Shown in pieces: positions 17,489 to 26,337 of a stretch of DNA of 64,000 bases. The notes below the pieces were generated by a model. That model was not told the DNA's origin. It searched no databases and was given only the letters and a program-made list of their open reading frames with translations. The translations under genes were made by a program, and so were the position numbers. The stretch lies in contig RDXX01000054.1 of the NCBI GenBank assembly GCA_004292955.1, positions 20,101 to 84,100 of the forward strand, in the 5' to 3' direction. Position 1 is the first letter of the stretch. Each line of letters starts with the position of its first letter. Origin of the DNA: Oscillatoriales cyanobacterium (GTDB lineage: Bacteria; Cyanobacteriota; Cyanobacteriia; Cyanobacteriales; Microcoleaceae).

Positions 17489-19012
17489 ATGCGATCGCGA
17501 ACTGTAAGAGAAGGTTCTGTCGGATTCTTGATTTTAGTAGGAATCGGTTTATTTGGGGGCTTAGTGCTCTGGCTACAGGGCGTGCAGCTAGGCAACCGCA
17601 GCTACAAATTCGCCGTAGAATTTGCCAGCGCCCAGGGAATGCAAATAGGCACGCCCGTCAGGTATCGCGGCGTCGCCGTCGGTAAAATTACCGCCATCAA
17701 AGCCAGCGCCAACGGGGTAGACGTGACGATGGAGATAGCCCCCGGTACTTTAGTCATGCCACGCGATGTGGCGATCGAAGCAAATAAATCGGGTTTAATT
17801 GGCGAATCGTCGATCGACATTACCCCCAACTCAATTTTACCAGACTCCTTACTCACCGCCAATCCCTTTAGCGCCGACTGTCCCCCTGAAATAATCTGCA
17901 AAAATTCCCGCTTAAAAGGTCAAGCTGGAGTCAGTCTCGACGAACTAATTAGATCCACAGTCCGCCTATCTAATTTATACACCGACCCCGCGCTGTTCAA
18001 CAATATTAAATCAATTGCAGAGAATACAGCCAGTACAGCTAAAGGTGCAGCTAAACTCACTCAAGATTTATCAAGTTTAACTCAAACAGCAAAAGCAGAA
18101 ATCAAAACTTTGAATAAATCTGTAACTGGAGATGTTGGTAAATTAAGTGAGTCAGTAAAAACCGAATTGGCAACTTTAAATCAATCCTTAAAAGGGGAAG
18201 CCAACAGTTTGACCCAATCTTTAAAGGACGAAGTAACCAGTTTAAATCAATCTTTAAAAGGAGAAGCTAGCAGTTTGAATCAATCGCTCAAGGGGGAAAT
18301 ATCAGGAGTCGCCGCAGATGTTTCTAAAGTAGCAGTTACAGCGGACACTTCCACAAAAGCCGTATCGGCCGCTGCAATAAATTCTGCCAATTCAGTAACT
18401 CAAGCAGCAAATAAAATCACATTAACAGCTAACGAAGTCAATTCATTAGTAATAACCAACCGCGCCAGTTTAGTCTCAACCCTGAATAACATCAATCAAA
18501 GCAGTCAAGAATTGCGGGTAGCCGTCAGCAGTTTGAGTCCAACAATTAATCGAATCAACCAAGGACAATTGCTCAACAATTTAGAAATCCTCTCAGCCAA
18601 TGCAGCCCAAGCTTCTGCTACTTTGCGAGACTTATCCAGCCAGCTAAACAATCCCGCAACTTTGCTATTATTGCAACAAACCCTAGATTCTGCACGAGCT
18701 ACATTTCAGAACGTGCAGAAAATCACTTCCGACGTGGATGAACTGACGGGAGACCCGGCTTTCCGCAACAACATTCGCAGGTTATTTAACGGATTGGGAG
18801 GCTTGTTGGGCTCGACAGAACAACTGCGGCAGCAAGTTAAAGTTGCTCAAACATTAGCTCCTATTTCAGAGAAAGTAAATGCGAGTACAACGGCAGTAAA
18901 TCAATCTGTTAAGCCGGGATTGCCCAGTTTTAACAAACAGCAAAAATTGCCTGTTATTCCTTCTCAAACTGCAAAATCAGCAGAACCAGTTGCTCCCGAA
19001 AATACTCCTTGA
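17489..19012 (+). CDS. MCE-domain lipid-transport protein (MlaD/TGD2 type)
   Basis: The 507-residue protein has an N-terminal anchor (GFLILVGIGLFGGLVLWLQG, residues 11-30), an MCE domain at about 38-115 (GTPVRYRGVAVGKITAI; GLIGESSIDI), and a long helical C terminus. Residues about 230-271 contain at least four 11-residue repeats of the form SLNQSLKGEAS, a coiled-coil-like hendecad pattern. It would bind lipid between the membranes for the ABC importer whose ATPase lies upstream. GGAGG precedes the ATG by five bases. The Pro-rich tail is of low complexity. Confidence 0.9.
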   Translation: MRSRTVREGSVGFLILVGIGLFGGLVLWLQGVQLGNRSYKFAVEFASAQGMQIGTPVRYRGVAVGKITAIKASANGVDVTMEIAPGTLVMPRDVAIEANKSGLIGESSIDITPNSILPDSLLTANPFSADCPPEIICKNSRLKGQAGVSLDELIRSTVRLSNLYTDPALFNNIKSIAENTASTAKGAAKLTQDLSSLTQTAKAEIKTLNKSVTGDVGKLSESVKTELATLNQSLKGEANSLTQSLKDEVTSLNQSLKGEASSLNQSLKGEISGVAADVSKVAVTADTSTKAVSAAAINSANSVTQAANKITLTANEVNSLVITNRASLVSTLNNINQSSQELRVAVSSLSPTINRINQGQLLNNLEILSANAAQASATLRDLSSQLNNPATLLLLQQTLDSARATFQNVQKITSDVDELTGDPAFRNNIRRLFNGLGGLLGSTEQLRQQVKVAQTLAPISEKVNASTTAVNQSVKPGLPSFNKQQKLPVIPSQTAKSAEPVAPENTP

Positions 19013-19179
19013 AATCTGGTATCATTGAATAACCGTCGGTAAGGTGCGTGGCGCGCCCTACAGTTAGGAAGGTACGCATTATAGAGGTTTCAGTTAGTAA
19101 GGTTGGCAGCGCGCACCCCGAGATTAAAGTTGTGCAAATCTTATTAAAAAAACTCTTTCAATCGAAACAAGGAAAAGCA

Positions 19180-19932
19180 ATGACGCAAACATTATCAAAA
19201 CCGCCCGCAACGCAAACCAAGTACAATATAACTTGGGAAAAATTGCCAGACGATTTTAAATTACCGGACGATCCAGTTGAAAACATCGACCAACCACTTT
19301 TAGCAGCCGCCCTGCGAGAAGCCTTGGAACTTGCAGGATTTATCATAGCTTCAATGCTAATAGCTTCCAACTTTGGACTGTGCGCCAAAGTCAATGACAA
19401 AACAGTAGTAAAAGCACCAGATTGGGTCTACGTTCCCTCGGTATTACCAGCAGAACTAGGAGAAGTCCGCCGCAGTTATACGCGCACTGCTGAGGGATAA
19501 GTTCCAGCAGTAGTGATGGAATTTTTATCGGATACTAAGGGCAGTGAATATTCGACAATATCAAAATATCCTTACGGCAAGTGGCGGTTTTACGAGCAAA
19601 TTTTGCAAGTTCCAGTTTATGCAATCTTCGATCCTAAATCGGGAGAATTAGAAGTATACCTTTTGGTTTCAGGACAGTACACAAAGCAAGAACCAGATGC
19701 TAATAGTCGATTTTGGATAGAATCAATGGGTTTATTTCTGGGGGTTTGGTCAGGAAAAAAATCTCAGAGAACGGGTTATTGGTTGCGCTGGTGGGATGAG
19801 AATGGCAATTTGTTGCTGTGGGGTGCGGAACGGGTGGAACAGGAACAACAGCGGGCCGATGAGGAACGCCAGCGTGCCGATCGCCTAATGGCATACTTGA
19901 TAAGTCAGGGTATAGATCCTGATGCCATTTGA
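19180..19932 (+). pseudogene. Uma2-family protein, interrupted by an in-frame stop
   Basis: One frame runs from ATG 19180 to 19932 but is broken by TAA at 19498-19500. The first part ends RRSYTRTAEG and the frame continues VPAVVMEFLS, GKWRFYEQILQVPVYAIFDP and YWLRWWDENGNLL. The intact paralogue at 45628 lines up across the break (RRSYVLWREHIAPLIALEF). A single Tyr-to-stop change would explain it. Uma2 (DUF820) proteins have a PD-(D/E)XK-like nuclease fold of unknown role. The C terminus has the usual QRADEERQRAD helical repeats. A GTG/ATG at 19513-19516 could restart translation but would lack the N-terminal half. Confidence 0.8.
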
Positions 19933-19976
19933 AGGTCGATCGATTTGAGATTTTACATTAGGAATAAAGGAGCGCC

Positions 19977-20564
19977 ATGACTGCAACAACATTAGAAGAA
20001 AAATTAGATCGGCCGTTACTATTTCCAGGGTTAAGCTGGGAACAATTCAAAACCTTAGAACCGATGCTGGATATTCCCGGAGTTCGGCTGTCATTTTTAG
20101 ATGGGATACTGGAGATTCAGAGAATGCCTGGAAGAAAACACGAAATAGGGAAAGAACGAATTGGTGCTTTACTGGAAACATATTTGCTGAAAGCAGGAAT
20201 CGATTTCACTCCAACGGGTTCGTTGACTTTAGAAAATGAATCGGAACGAGTGAAGTGTGAAGCAGACAAATCTTACGAATTGGGTGCTGATAGAGAACGT
20301 CCAGATTTAGCGATCGAAGTAGTCGTAACTAGCGGCGGAATTGATAAGCTAGAGGCTTACAAACGCCTGCAAATTTCTGAAGTCTGGTTTTGGGAAAACA
20401 GCCGACTGTCTCTGTATGCTCTGGGAAAGGAAGGATACGAACAGATTGCGAGTTCTCAATTGCTCCCAGAACTCGATATTGATTTACTTGTCAGGTGTGT
20501 TAATATGCCGAGTCATGTTGAGGCAGTTAAGGAATTCAAAAGGGCGATCGAACTCAATTATTAG
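19977..20564 (+). CDS. Uma2-family endonuclease-like protein
   Basis: An intact 195-residue Uma2 (DUF820) protein, of a different subgroup from its neighbours. It reads FPGLSWEQFKTLEPMLDIPG near the start, then RLSFLDGILEI, ERPDLAIEVVVTSGGIDKLE (the likely acidic/ExV active-site stretch) and KRLQISEVWFWE. The ATG follows AAGGAG by five bases. It is preceded by a Uma2 pseudogene with a 44-base gap. The biochemical role of the family is not established. Confidence 0.85.
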   Translation: MTATTLEEKLDRPLLFPGLSWEQFKTLEPMLDIPGVRLSFLDGILEIQRMPGRKHEIGKERIGALLETYLLKAGIDFTPTGSLTLENESERVKCEADKSYELGADRERPDLAIEVVVTSGGIDKLEAYKRLQISEVWFWENSRLSLYALGKEGYEQIASSQLLPELDIDLLVRCVNMPSHVEAVKEFKRAIELNY

Positions 20565-20759
20565 TCAAAAATATTGAGCGTATGTGACATCATTGAAGAA
20601 TTGGTAAGCTGTTGCGGCCTTAAAATTTAATTTTTTGGGGCTAGGTAGGAGCATCGCCCCACTCGTTGTTTCCAGAAACATGATTGTTAAAATTAGATGC
20701 GCGCCAGCTTAACACCAGAAAAGTTTATAATAGAGCTACAACTCACAGGAAGCACGACC

Positions 20760-21424
20760 ATGACAGCAGTCGTTACCACCCTCAAAACTTCTGAAATCAT
20801 ATACCCTAGCGCTGATGGAGAACCAGTGGCAGAAACGCAGACCGTCGAGCTACTGTTTTAGCAAACCAATTTTTATACTACGCTCAAGGTTTCCCAAAAG
20901 TCCGCTTAACACCTGATGTGATGGTAATTTTTGATGTAGAACCAGGTGGCAGAGATAATTACAAAATCTGGGAAGAAGGACAAGTGCCGAAGGTGATTTT
21001 TGAAATGACATCACCAAGCACGCAGTCGGAAGATAAAGTGATTAAAAAAGATTTGTATGAAAGATTAGAAGTTCAGGAATACTGGTTATTTGACCCAAAA
21101 GGTGAATGGATTCCTGAAAAATTGCGCGGATATCGACTGGGGGTAGAGGGTTATCAAATAATTACAGATAGTCGTTGCGAAGTATTGCAACTGCGTTTAG
21201 AAATAGAAGGAAAACTGATTGGGTTTTATCGGGAAGATAATGGAGAAAAATTATTAACTCCTGATGAATTGGCTTCAGCTTTAAAAGCGGAACGGCAACG
21301 GGCTGAGGCGGAACGGCAACACGCAGAAGTGGAGAGTCAACGTGCACAATCGGAAAGTCAGCGGGCTGCTGAACTCGAATCTTTGCTAGCGCGTTATCGA
21401 GAGCAGTTTGGAAAATTGCCGTAG
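20760..21424 (+). pseudogene. Uma2-family protein with internal deletion and frameshift (copy 1)
   Basis: The start MTAVVTTLKTSEIIYPSADG is intact, but after GEPVAETQT an internal segment is missing and the frame is lost (stop within ten codons). In another frame the gene resumes RRATVLANQFLYYAQGFPK and stays open through DVMVIFDVEPGG, YWLFDPKGEW and a C-terminal run of QRAE repeats to 21424. The gap removes the segment normally between the N-terminal strand and the RATVLANQ helix. A truncated product could start at an internal ATG near 20918. The gene shares its upstream sequence (ACTCACAGGAAGCACGACC) with copy 2 at 22595, so the two are a duplication. Confidence 0.8.
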
Positions 21425-21544
21425 GGTGCATCTCACTTTTGTAAAAAGCATTTTTTTCTTATAGTGCGAGCACTTCAAGAGCTCGCGTATCGTATAATAC
21501 GCGAGCGGGGACAGCACTATTAAATGCAAAACTGAGATGCTCCC
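21425..21544. mobile_element. Hairpin MITE GGTGCATCTCA, with 9-bp target duplication
   Basis: A 120-base element with ends GGTGCATCTCA and TGAGATGCTCCC and an inner hairpin GCTCGCGTATCGTATAATAC. It is flanked by a perfect direct repeat TTGCCGTAG at 21416-21424 and 21545-21553. The left copy includes the stop codon of the broken Uma2 gene, so the insertion did not change that protein. Confidence 0.85.
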
Positions 21545-21643
21545 TTGCCGTAGAATAAATAGTATAGGGGCGGGGCATCGCCCCTACAAAAATAGTTAGA
21601 GTCAACTAAAATTAAATATAATTAGAATAAAGGAGCAATCGAC

Positions 21644-22270
21644 ATGATTCAAGCCTTAACAAAATTAGTAACATTTGACGAATTCATTGCCTGGTATCCT
21701 GAAAATTCAGAACATCACTACGAACTGCACAATGGAGTAATTATTGAAATGCCCAAAGGAACTGGCCAACATTCAGAAATATCTGGCTTTCTCAATATAG
21801 AAGTTGGCGTTATATGTCGCAATACCCGATTGCCCTATTTCCTTCCCAAAGAATGTGTCCTTAAACCCGATCGCGACGAATCAGGATATGAGCCAGATGT
21901 CATAGTTCTCGATCGCCAGCAAGTGATAAATGAGCCACGTTGGGCAGCAGAATCGATTATCACAATGGGTTCATCAGTACGTTTGGCAGTAGAAGTAGTC
22001 AGCACCAACTGGCAGACTGATTATCTTACCAAACTGCGAGATTATGAAGAAATGGGCATTTTTGAATACTGGATTGTGGATTATTTGGGATTGGGTGGAA
22101 GACGCTACATAGGCAATCCCAAACAACCGACGCTTTCGGTATATCAATTAGTTGACGGGGAATACGAGTTGGCGCAATTCCGGGGAGACGATAGAATTGA
22201 ATCCGGTGCTTTCCCCGAGTTAAACTTGACTGCTCAACAGGTGTTTGAAGCAGGAATTGTGAATGAATAA
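21644..22270 (+). CDS. Uma2-family endonuclease-like protein
   Basis: Intact 208-residue Uma2 protein: LVTFDEFIAWYPENSEHHYE, GYEPDVIVLDRQ, LAVEVVSTNWQTDYLTKL, YWIVDYLGLGG and NLTAQQVFEAG. The EPD and VEV motifs mark the PD-(D/E)XK-like site. Two close relatives of the same subgroup are at 37753 (plus) and 39938 (minus). AAAGGAGC precedes the ATG. Downstream is a hairpin that may terminate it. Confidence 0.87.
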   Translation: MIQALTKLVTFDEFIAWYPENSEHHYELHNGVIIEMPKGTGQHSEISGFLNIEVGVICRNTRLPYFLPKECVLKPDRDESGYEPDVIVLDRQQVINEPRWAAESIITMGSSVRLAVEVVSTNWQTDYLTKLRDYEEMGIFEYWIVDYLGLGGRRYIGNPKQPTLSVYQLVDGEYELAQFRGDDRIESGAFPELNLTAQQVFEAGIVNE

Positions 22271-22328
22271 GGAGAATTGTCATAGGATAAGAGGTATTAA
22301 ATAGACCAAACTAAAAAACAGAACTCCC

Positions 22329-22363
22329 AGAACCCCGACTTCTTAAAGAAGTCAGGGTTCTTC
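22329..22363 (+). terminator. Hairpin AGAACCCCGACTTCTT
   Basis: AGAACCCCGACTTCTT pairs with AAGAAGTCAGGGTTCT around a minimal loop, 60 bases after the Uma2 stop. The following TTCTAAG is only weakly T-rich, so this may be a repeat rather than a true terminator. Confidence 0.5.
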
Positions 22364-22386
22364 TAAGAAAGATCGCATTTTAGGTT

Positions 22387-22523
22387 ATATCAATTCCGGT
22401 TACACGACCTATGATATAGAGGAGACGGCAGTGCCGTGTCCCTACAATATTTTGGGTAGGGACACGGCACTGCCTTCTCCTAATTTCGGCTAATAATCAT
22501 TCCGATGCTACCGGATTTGATAT
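22387..22523. mobile_element. MITE-like element with ATATCAA/TTGATAT ends (copy 1)
   Basis: 137 bases opening ATATCAATTCCGG and closing CCGGATTTGATAT, with an internal hairpin GGCAGTGCCGTGTCCCTAC paired with its complement. A second copy with a different inner hairpin but the same ends and the same ATTCCGATGCTACCGG segment lies at 62671-62834. It is non-coding. Confidence 0.75.
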
Positions 22524-22594
22524 TAATTAAATTAACCTACTTAATTACAGCAAAAAAGTTTATAATATGTATACAACTCACAGGAAGCACGACC

Positions 22595-23330
22595 ATGACA
22601 GCAGTCGTTACCACCCTCAAAACTTCTGAAATCATATACCCTAGCGCTGATGGAGAACCAGTGGCAGAAAGCAAACCAATTTTTATACTACGCTCAAGGA
22701 TTCCCAAAACTGCGGGTAGCACCTGATGTGATGGTGATTTTTGATGTAGAACCAGGTGGCAGAGATAATTACAAAATCTGGGAAGAAGGACAAGTGCCGA
22801 AGGTAATTTTTGAAATGACATCACCGGGCACAAAGTCGGAAGATATAATCAATAAAAAAGACTTGTATGAGGGGATAGAAGTTGAGGAATATTGGTTGTT
22901 TGACCCTAGAGGTGAATGGATTCGGGAACAATTGCGCGGGTATCGATTGGGGGAAGATGGGTATGAATTAATCAGAGACAATCGCAGCGAGGTATTGCAA
23001 CTGCGGTTAGAAATAGAAGGAAAACTGATTGGGTTTTATCGCGAAGATAATGGGGAGAAATTATTGATTCCCGATGAATTGGCTTCAGCTTTAAAAGCAG
23101 AACGACAACGGGCTGAATCTGAACGACAACGGGCTGAATCTGAAAGTCAACGGGCTGAAGCTGAAAGTCAACGTGCTGAAGCCGAAAGTCAACGGGCTGA
23201 AGCTGAAAGTCAACGGGCTGAGGCCGAAAGTCAACGGGCTGAGGCTGAAAGTCAACGGGCGACTGAACTGGAATCTTTGCTAGCGAGTTATCGATCGCAG
23301 TTTGGAGAATTACCACAGGATAACAGCTAA
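22595..23330 (+). pseudogene. Uma2-family protein with internal deletion and frameshift (copy 2)
   Basis: Paralogue of the gene at 20760, again starting MTAVVTTLKTSEIIYPSADG and again deleted in the same region: GEPVAES is joined out of frame to ANQFLYYAQGFPK. The first frame stops at 22726, and the second stays open to 23330. The join differs by about 29 bases from that of copy 1. The C terminus is expanded into about eight seven-residue units of the type ESQRAEA (23104-23265), a coiled-coil-like low-complexity tail made of 21-base repeats. A product could start at the ATG at 22650. Confidence 0.8.
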
Positions 23331-23523
23331 AGAATTAGAAGTGCGATCACCCTTCACCGAGATCGCGCTTCTAAATTCTCGGTTAAATAGTGTTGACAAG
23401 TCCAAATTGTTGTGTTAAGCGAATCTCGAATTTTACAACTGATCGTTTTGCGATCGAACTTGGGCAATCTAGATATAGGTACGAGTGCGAGTGCCTGGAA
23501 AACAGCTACAGTAAAGGTTAGCA

Positions 23524-23919
23524 ATGGAAAGTACGCAGAAAAAGTCTAGTGATAGTCAGGTTCGTAAGGGCGATCGAATTAAGCAGATTTTTGCGTTTGT
23601 ATCGATGGCTGGTTTTGCTGGTTCTACGATTTTTGGTATTGTGAGTCTGTTCAGCAGCGGTTTGAGCAGCCAGCACCAACAAAAACCTGTAGCTGTTGCT
23701 GTTTCTCAGGAGTCTCTACTGGCGGCCCAGGAACGGGGATATCTAACGGTTTTGCAGCGGGAACCTCAGAATCAGACGGCTCTTGAGGGGTTGGCAAATG
23801 TGCGGTTGGAGATGAATAATGGGAAAGGGGCGATCGAGCCTTTGGAGAAGTTGGTGAAGTTGAATGGCGATCGGGCTGATTATCAGGCACTGTTGCGGCA
23901 GGCGAAGGGGAAGAAGTAA
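23524..23919 (+). CDS. Membrane-anchored TPR-like protein
   Basis: A 131-residue protein with one transmembrane segment (about residues 24-46) and a C-terminal tetratricopeptide-like region (LTVLQREPQNQTALEGLANV; EPLEKLVKLNGDRADYQALL). It matches the first part of the 311-residue protein at 44453, which reads LVLQREPDNVTALRGLLQVR in the same place. It probably displays TPR units on the periplasmic or thylakoid side for protein contacts. The role is unknown; it may be a shortened paralogue. Confidence 0.75.
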   Translation: MESTQKKSSDSQVRKGDRIKQIFAFVSMAGFAGSTIFGIVSLFSSGLSSQHQQKPVAVAVSQESLLAAQERGYLTVLQREPQNQTALEGLANVRLEMNNGKGAIEPLEKLVKLNGDRADYQALLRQAKGKK

Positions 23920-23994
23920 GGAAAGGGCGATCGGTAAAGCCCAAATCGAAACACAGGCAAGCTACGATGATTTTACAAAACAAAAATTATTTTT

Positions 23995-26292
23995 ATGTTC
24001 TTTCTCCCAAGTTTAAAGAAAAGCGGTCATTTAGATCGAGTTCACATCACGATATGTATTGTTGGTTCTCGCAAAATTGAAAAGCAGGATGATTATGCCA
24101 GTCAAAACTGGGACATTTTCGCCCCTAACTTAACTATTTATGGATTTGATGCAGATCTAGAAGCTTGCGAGCAAGCTAATGCTGACCTAGCAGCTAGAAA
24201 AGTAAATTGGACTGAAAAACATATTCCCTTAGCTCTTAGCAATACAGAAGGAAAAGCCACACTTTATGTAACTAAATATCCTGGATGTAGTTCTTTATAT
24301 CCCCCCAGTGAAGAGTATATCAAGCGTTTTTCCGGCAATTCAGAACTAATCGAGCTAGAGTCTACATTAGATTTATCCACTACCACTTTAGAAAAATTTT
24401 GTAAAGCTGAAGGTATCAAAGAAATAGATTTTCTCCACCTAGACGTTCAGGGAGGAGAACTTAATGTTTTACAAGGAGCTGATGGGATATTAAATAATAG
24501 TGTATTGGGATTAATGACGGAAGTTGAGTTCACCGAGATATATGCAGGTCAACCTTTATTTAGCGATGTAGATGTTTATCTTAGAAAGCAAGGCTTGACA
24601 CTGTTTGACTTTGGAAGTATGTATCGCGATCGACGCCGCGACATCCCAGTTATATCACAAAGCCATCCTGGGGCTTTAATTTGGTCAGATGCTTTTTATT
24701 TTCGCGATTTGATGCGATCGGATTTGAACCCAAGCTTAAAAACACCTGAAAGACTGCTAAAGCTAGCTTGTCTGGCTGACGTAATGAAATTTCCAGATTA
24801 TGCCCTAGAAATTCTTGAGTATCTGACCTTGAATCACGGTCGCGATCCCAACTATAACTTTGCAAATAATATCATTGAGAGTCTGGGTGAAATTCCCGAA
24901 CTGGTAGAACAAGGGCTAGAATCGCTACCGATAGTTGCTAGACTTCGAGAATACATAAGTCTTGATGAAGGATACATTCCGAATACTGCCGAACCGATAA
25001 TCCCAGACTTAGAAACTACTCTGCTTAGAAACTGGAAACCTACTTTTATTTACAAAGGAAAACATCTCCCATACAACCGCATCGGGTACAATAATACTGG
25101 CGAGCGAGCCATTGAAATTCCAATTGCTTTGAATTTTCTAGCAACTTTAGAAAAGAAAGATAATATCCTGGAAGTTGGCAATACCCTCTCTCACTATGAA
25201 AACTCATTAAGCGAATATATTGGGATTAGACCAAGGCGCATAGTCGATAAATTTGAAGTTGCTCTAGGTGTAGACAATGTAGATTTTATGGACATTCCCT
25301 CTGAGGAAAAGTACGATGTTATAGTTTCAGTTTCTACTGTCGAACACATAGGACAAGGAATTGAGCCGTCTTCACAAGCCTATGGCGAGCAGATTCAAAT
25401 TCGCGACATGGAAGCGCCGCTGAAGGCGATCGCCAAAATTTATGACTTGTTAGCGGTAGGAGGTAAGGCTTTAATTACAGTACCATTTGGCAAGCTGATT
25501 GACGGCGGATGGTACATTCAGTTCGATCGACTATATTTAGAGACTTTAATAACTAAATATCAAATTCCGCGCGCAGCCATTTCTACAGTTTTTATGAGAA
25601 TTTTAGACATGGAAGTGCCAAGCAACAATCCCAGGGAAATCTGGATAGAGGAACAAAAAGAAAACCTTCAAAATGTCGAATATAACTACCCTTATCCTTG
25701 TGCAAATGCTATAGCCTTAATAGAGCTTAACAAACTTTCGGAAGCCTTTTATTTAAACCTAGATATTCCTTCCACAGCCCTAACTTATCATCAACCTGTT
25801 TGTGAAAGAGCGACATTTTTTCCCGACTTAATAAAAGATAGTTTCTTGCTGCTGTTATCAAAGCTAAGAGATATTAATTTAATCTGTTTTCCAGATTGGG
25901 AGCAACCCGAAGAATCTTTGTGTTCATATCTGGAAAAAGTCATTAGCTCAATTTTGGCTCACCCAGATCTAAGTCGCATAACTTTGCTGATATATCACAG
26001 CAATATTTCTGAGGAAGATGCAAACTTCGTGTTAGCTGGTGCAACAATGAACGTTTTGATGGAAGAGCAATTAGAGGTTGATCGTGAACCAGAATTTCAT
26101 TTAATGGAAAACATTAGTCAGGTTGAATGGGCCGCTTTGATACCTCGTATCTATTCGGAAATTGTCTGCGAAGACTCGAATAAGCAAGCAAGTGTAAACC
26201 TGCTATCAAAAAATATTCCTGTCTGTGACTTAGAAAACTTTAGCAAGCAGCGAATTGTTATGTTAGAAACAGAAGCTTGTGTTCTTAGATAA
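23995..26292 (+). CDS. FkbM-type methyltransferase with second methyltransferase-like domain
   Basis: A 765-residue multidomain protein. Residues about 10-240 look like an FkbM-family SAM methyltransferase (NLTIYGFDADLEACEQANAD; IKEIDFLHLDVQGGELNVL). Residues about 370-560 resemble a second class I methyltransferase (DNILEVGNTLSHYENSLSEY; YDVIVSVSTVEHIG). Residues about 624-750 are a module beginning INLICFPDWEQPEESL, shared with the proteins at 26338 and 35376. Such proteins usually methylate sugars in surface polysaccharides or glycans. It is followed in seven bases by a glycosyltransferase frame, so they are likely one operon. The start is not well supported by a ribosome site. Confidence 0.75.
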   Translation: MFFLPSLKKSGHLDRVHITICIVGSRKIEKQDDYASQNWDIFAPNLTIYGFDADLEACEQANADLAARKVNWTEKHIPLALSNTEGKATLYVTKYPGCSSLYPPSEEYIKRFSGNSELIELESTLDLSTTTLEKFCKAEGIKEIDFLHLDVQGGELNVLQGADGILNNSVLGLMTEVEFTEIYAGQPLFSDVDVYLRKQGLTLFDFGSMYRDRRRDIPVISQSHPGALIWSDAFYFRDLMRSDLNPSLKTPERLLKLACLADVMKFPDYALEILEYLTLNHGRDPNYNFANNIIESLGEIPELVEQGLESLPIVARLREYISLDEGYIPNTAEPIIPDLETTLLRNWKPTFIYKGKHLPYNRIGYNNTGERAIEIPIALNFLATLEKKDNILEVGNTLSHYENSLSEYIGIRPRRIVDKFEVALGVDNVDFMDIPSEEKYDVIVSVSTVEHIGQGIEPSSQAYGEQIQIRDMEAPLKAIAKIYDLLAVGGKALITVPFGKLIDGGWYIQFDRLYLETLITKYQIPRAAISTVFMRILDMEVPSNNPREIWIEEQKENLQNVEYNYPYPCANAIALIELNKLSEAFYLNLDIPSTALTYHQPVCERATFFPDLIKDSFLLLLSKLRDINLICFPDWEQPEESLCSYLEKVISSILAHPDLSRITLLIYHSNISEEDANFVLAGATMNVLMEEQLEVDREPEFHLMENISQVEWAALIPRIYSEIVCEDSNKQASVNLLSKNIPVCDLENFSKQRIVMLETEACVLR

Positions 26293-26337
26293 TCACTTTT
26301 GTACTATTGCAACATTTCCAAACATCACACAGCAAAT

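Noticed and set aside
22972..23316. Minus-strand frame with repeated QPVDF
   Set aside because: Antisense reading of the 21-base repeat in the Uma2 tail.
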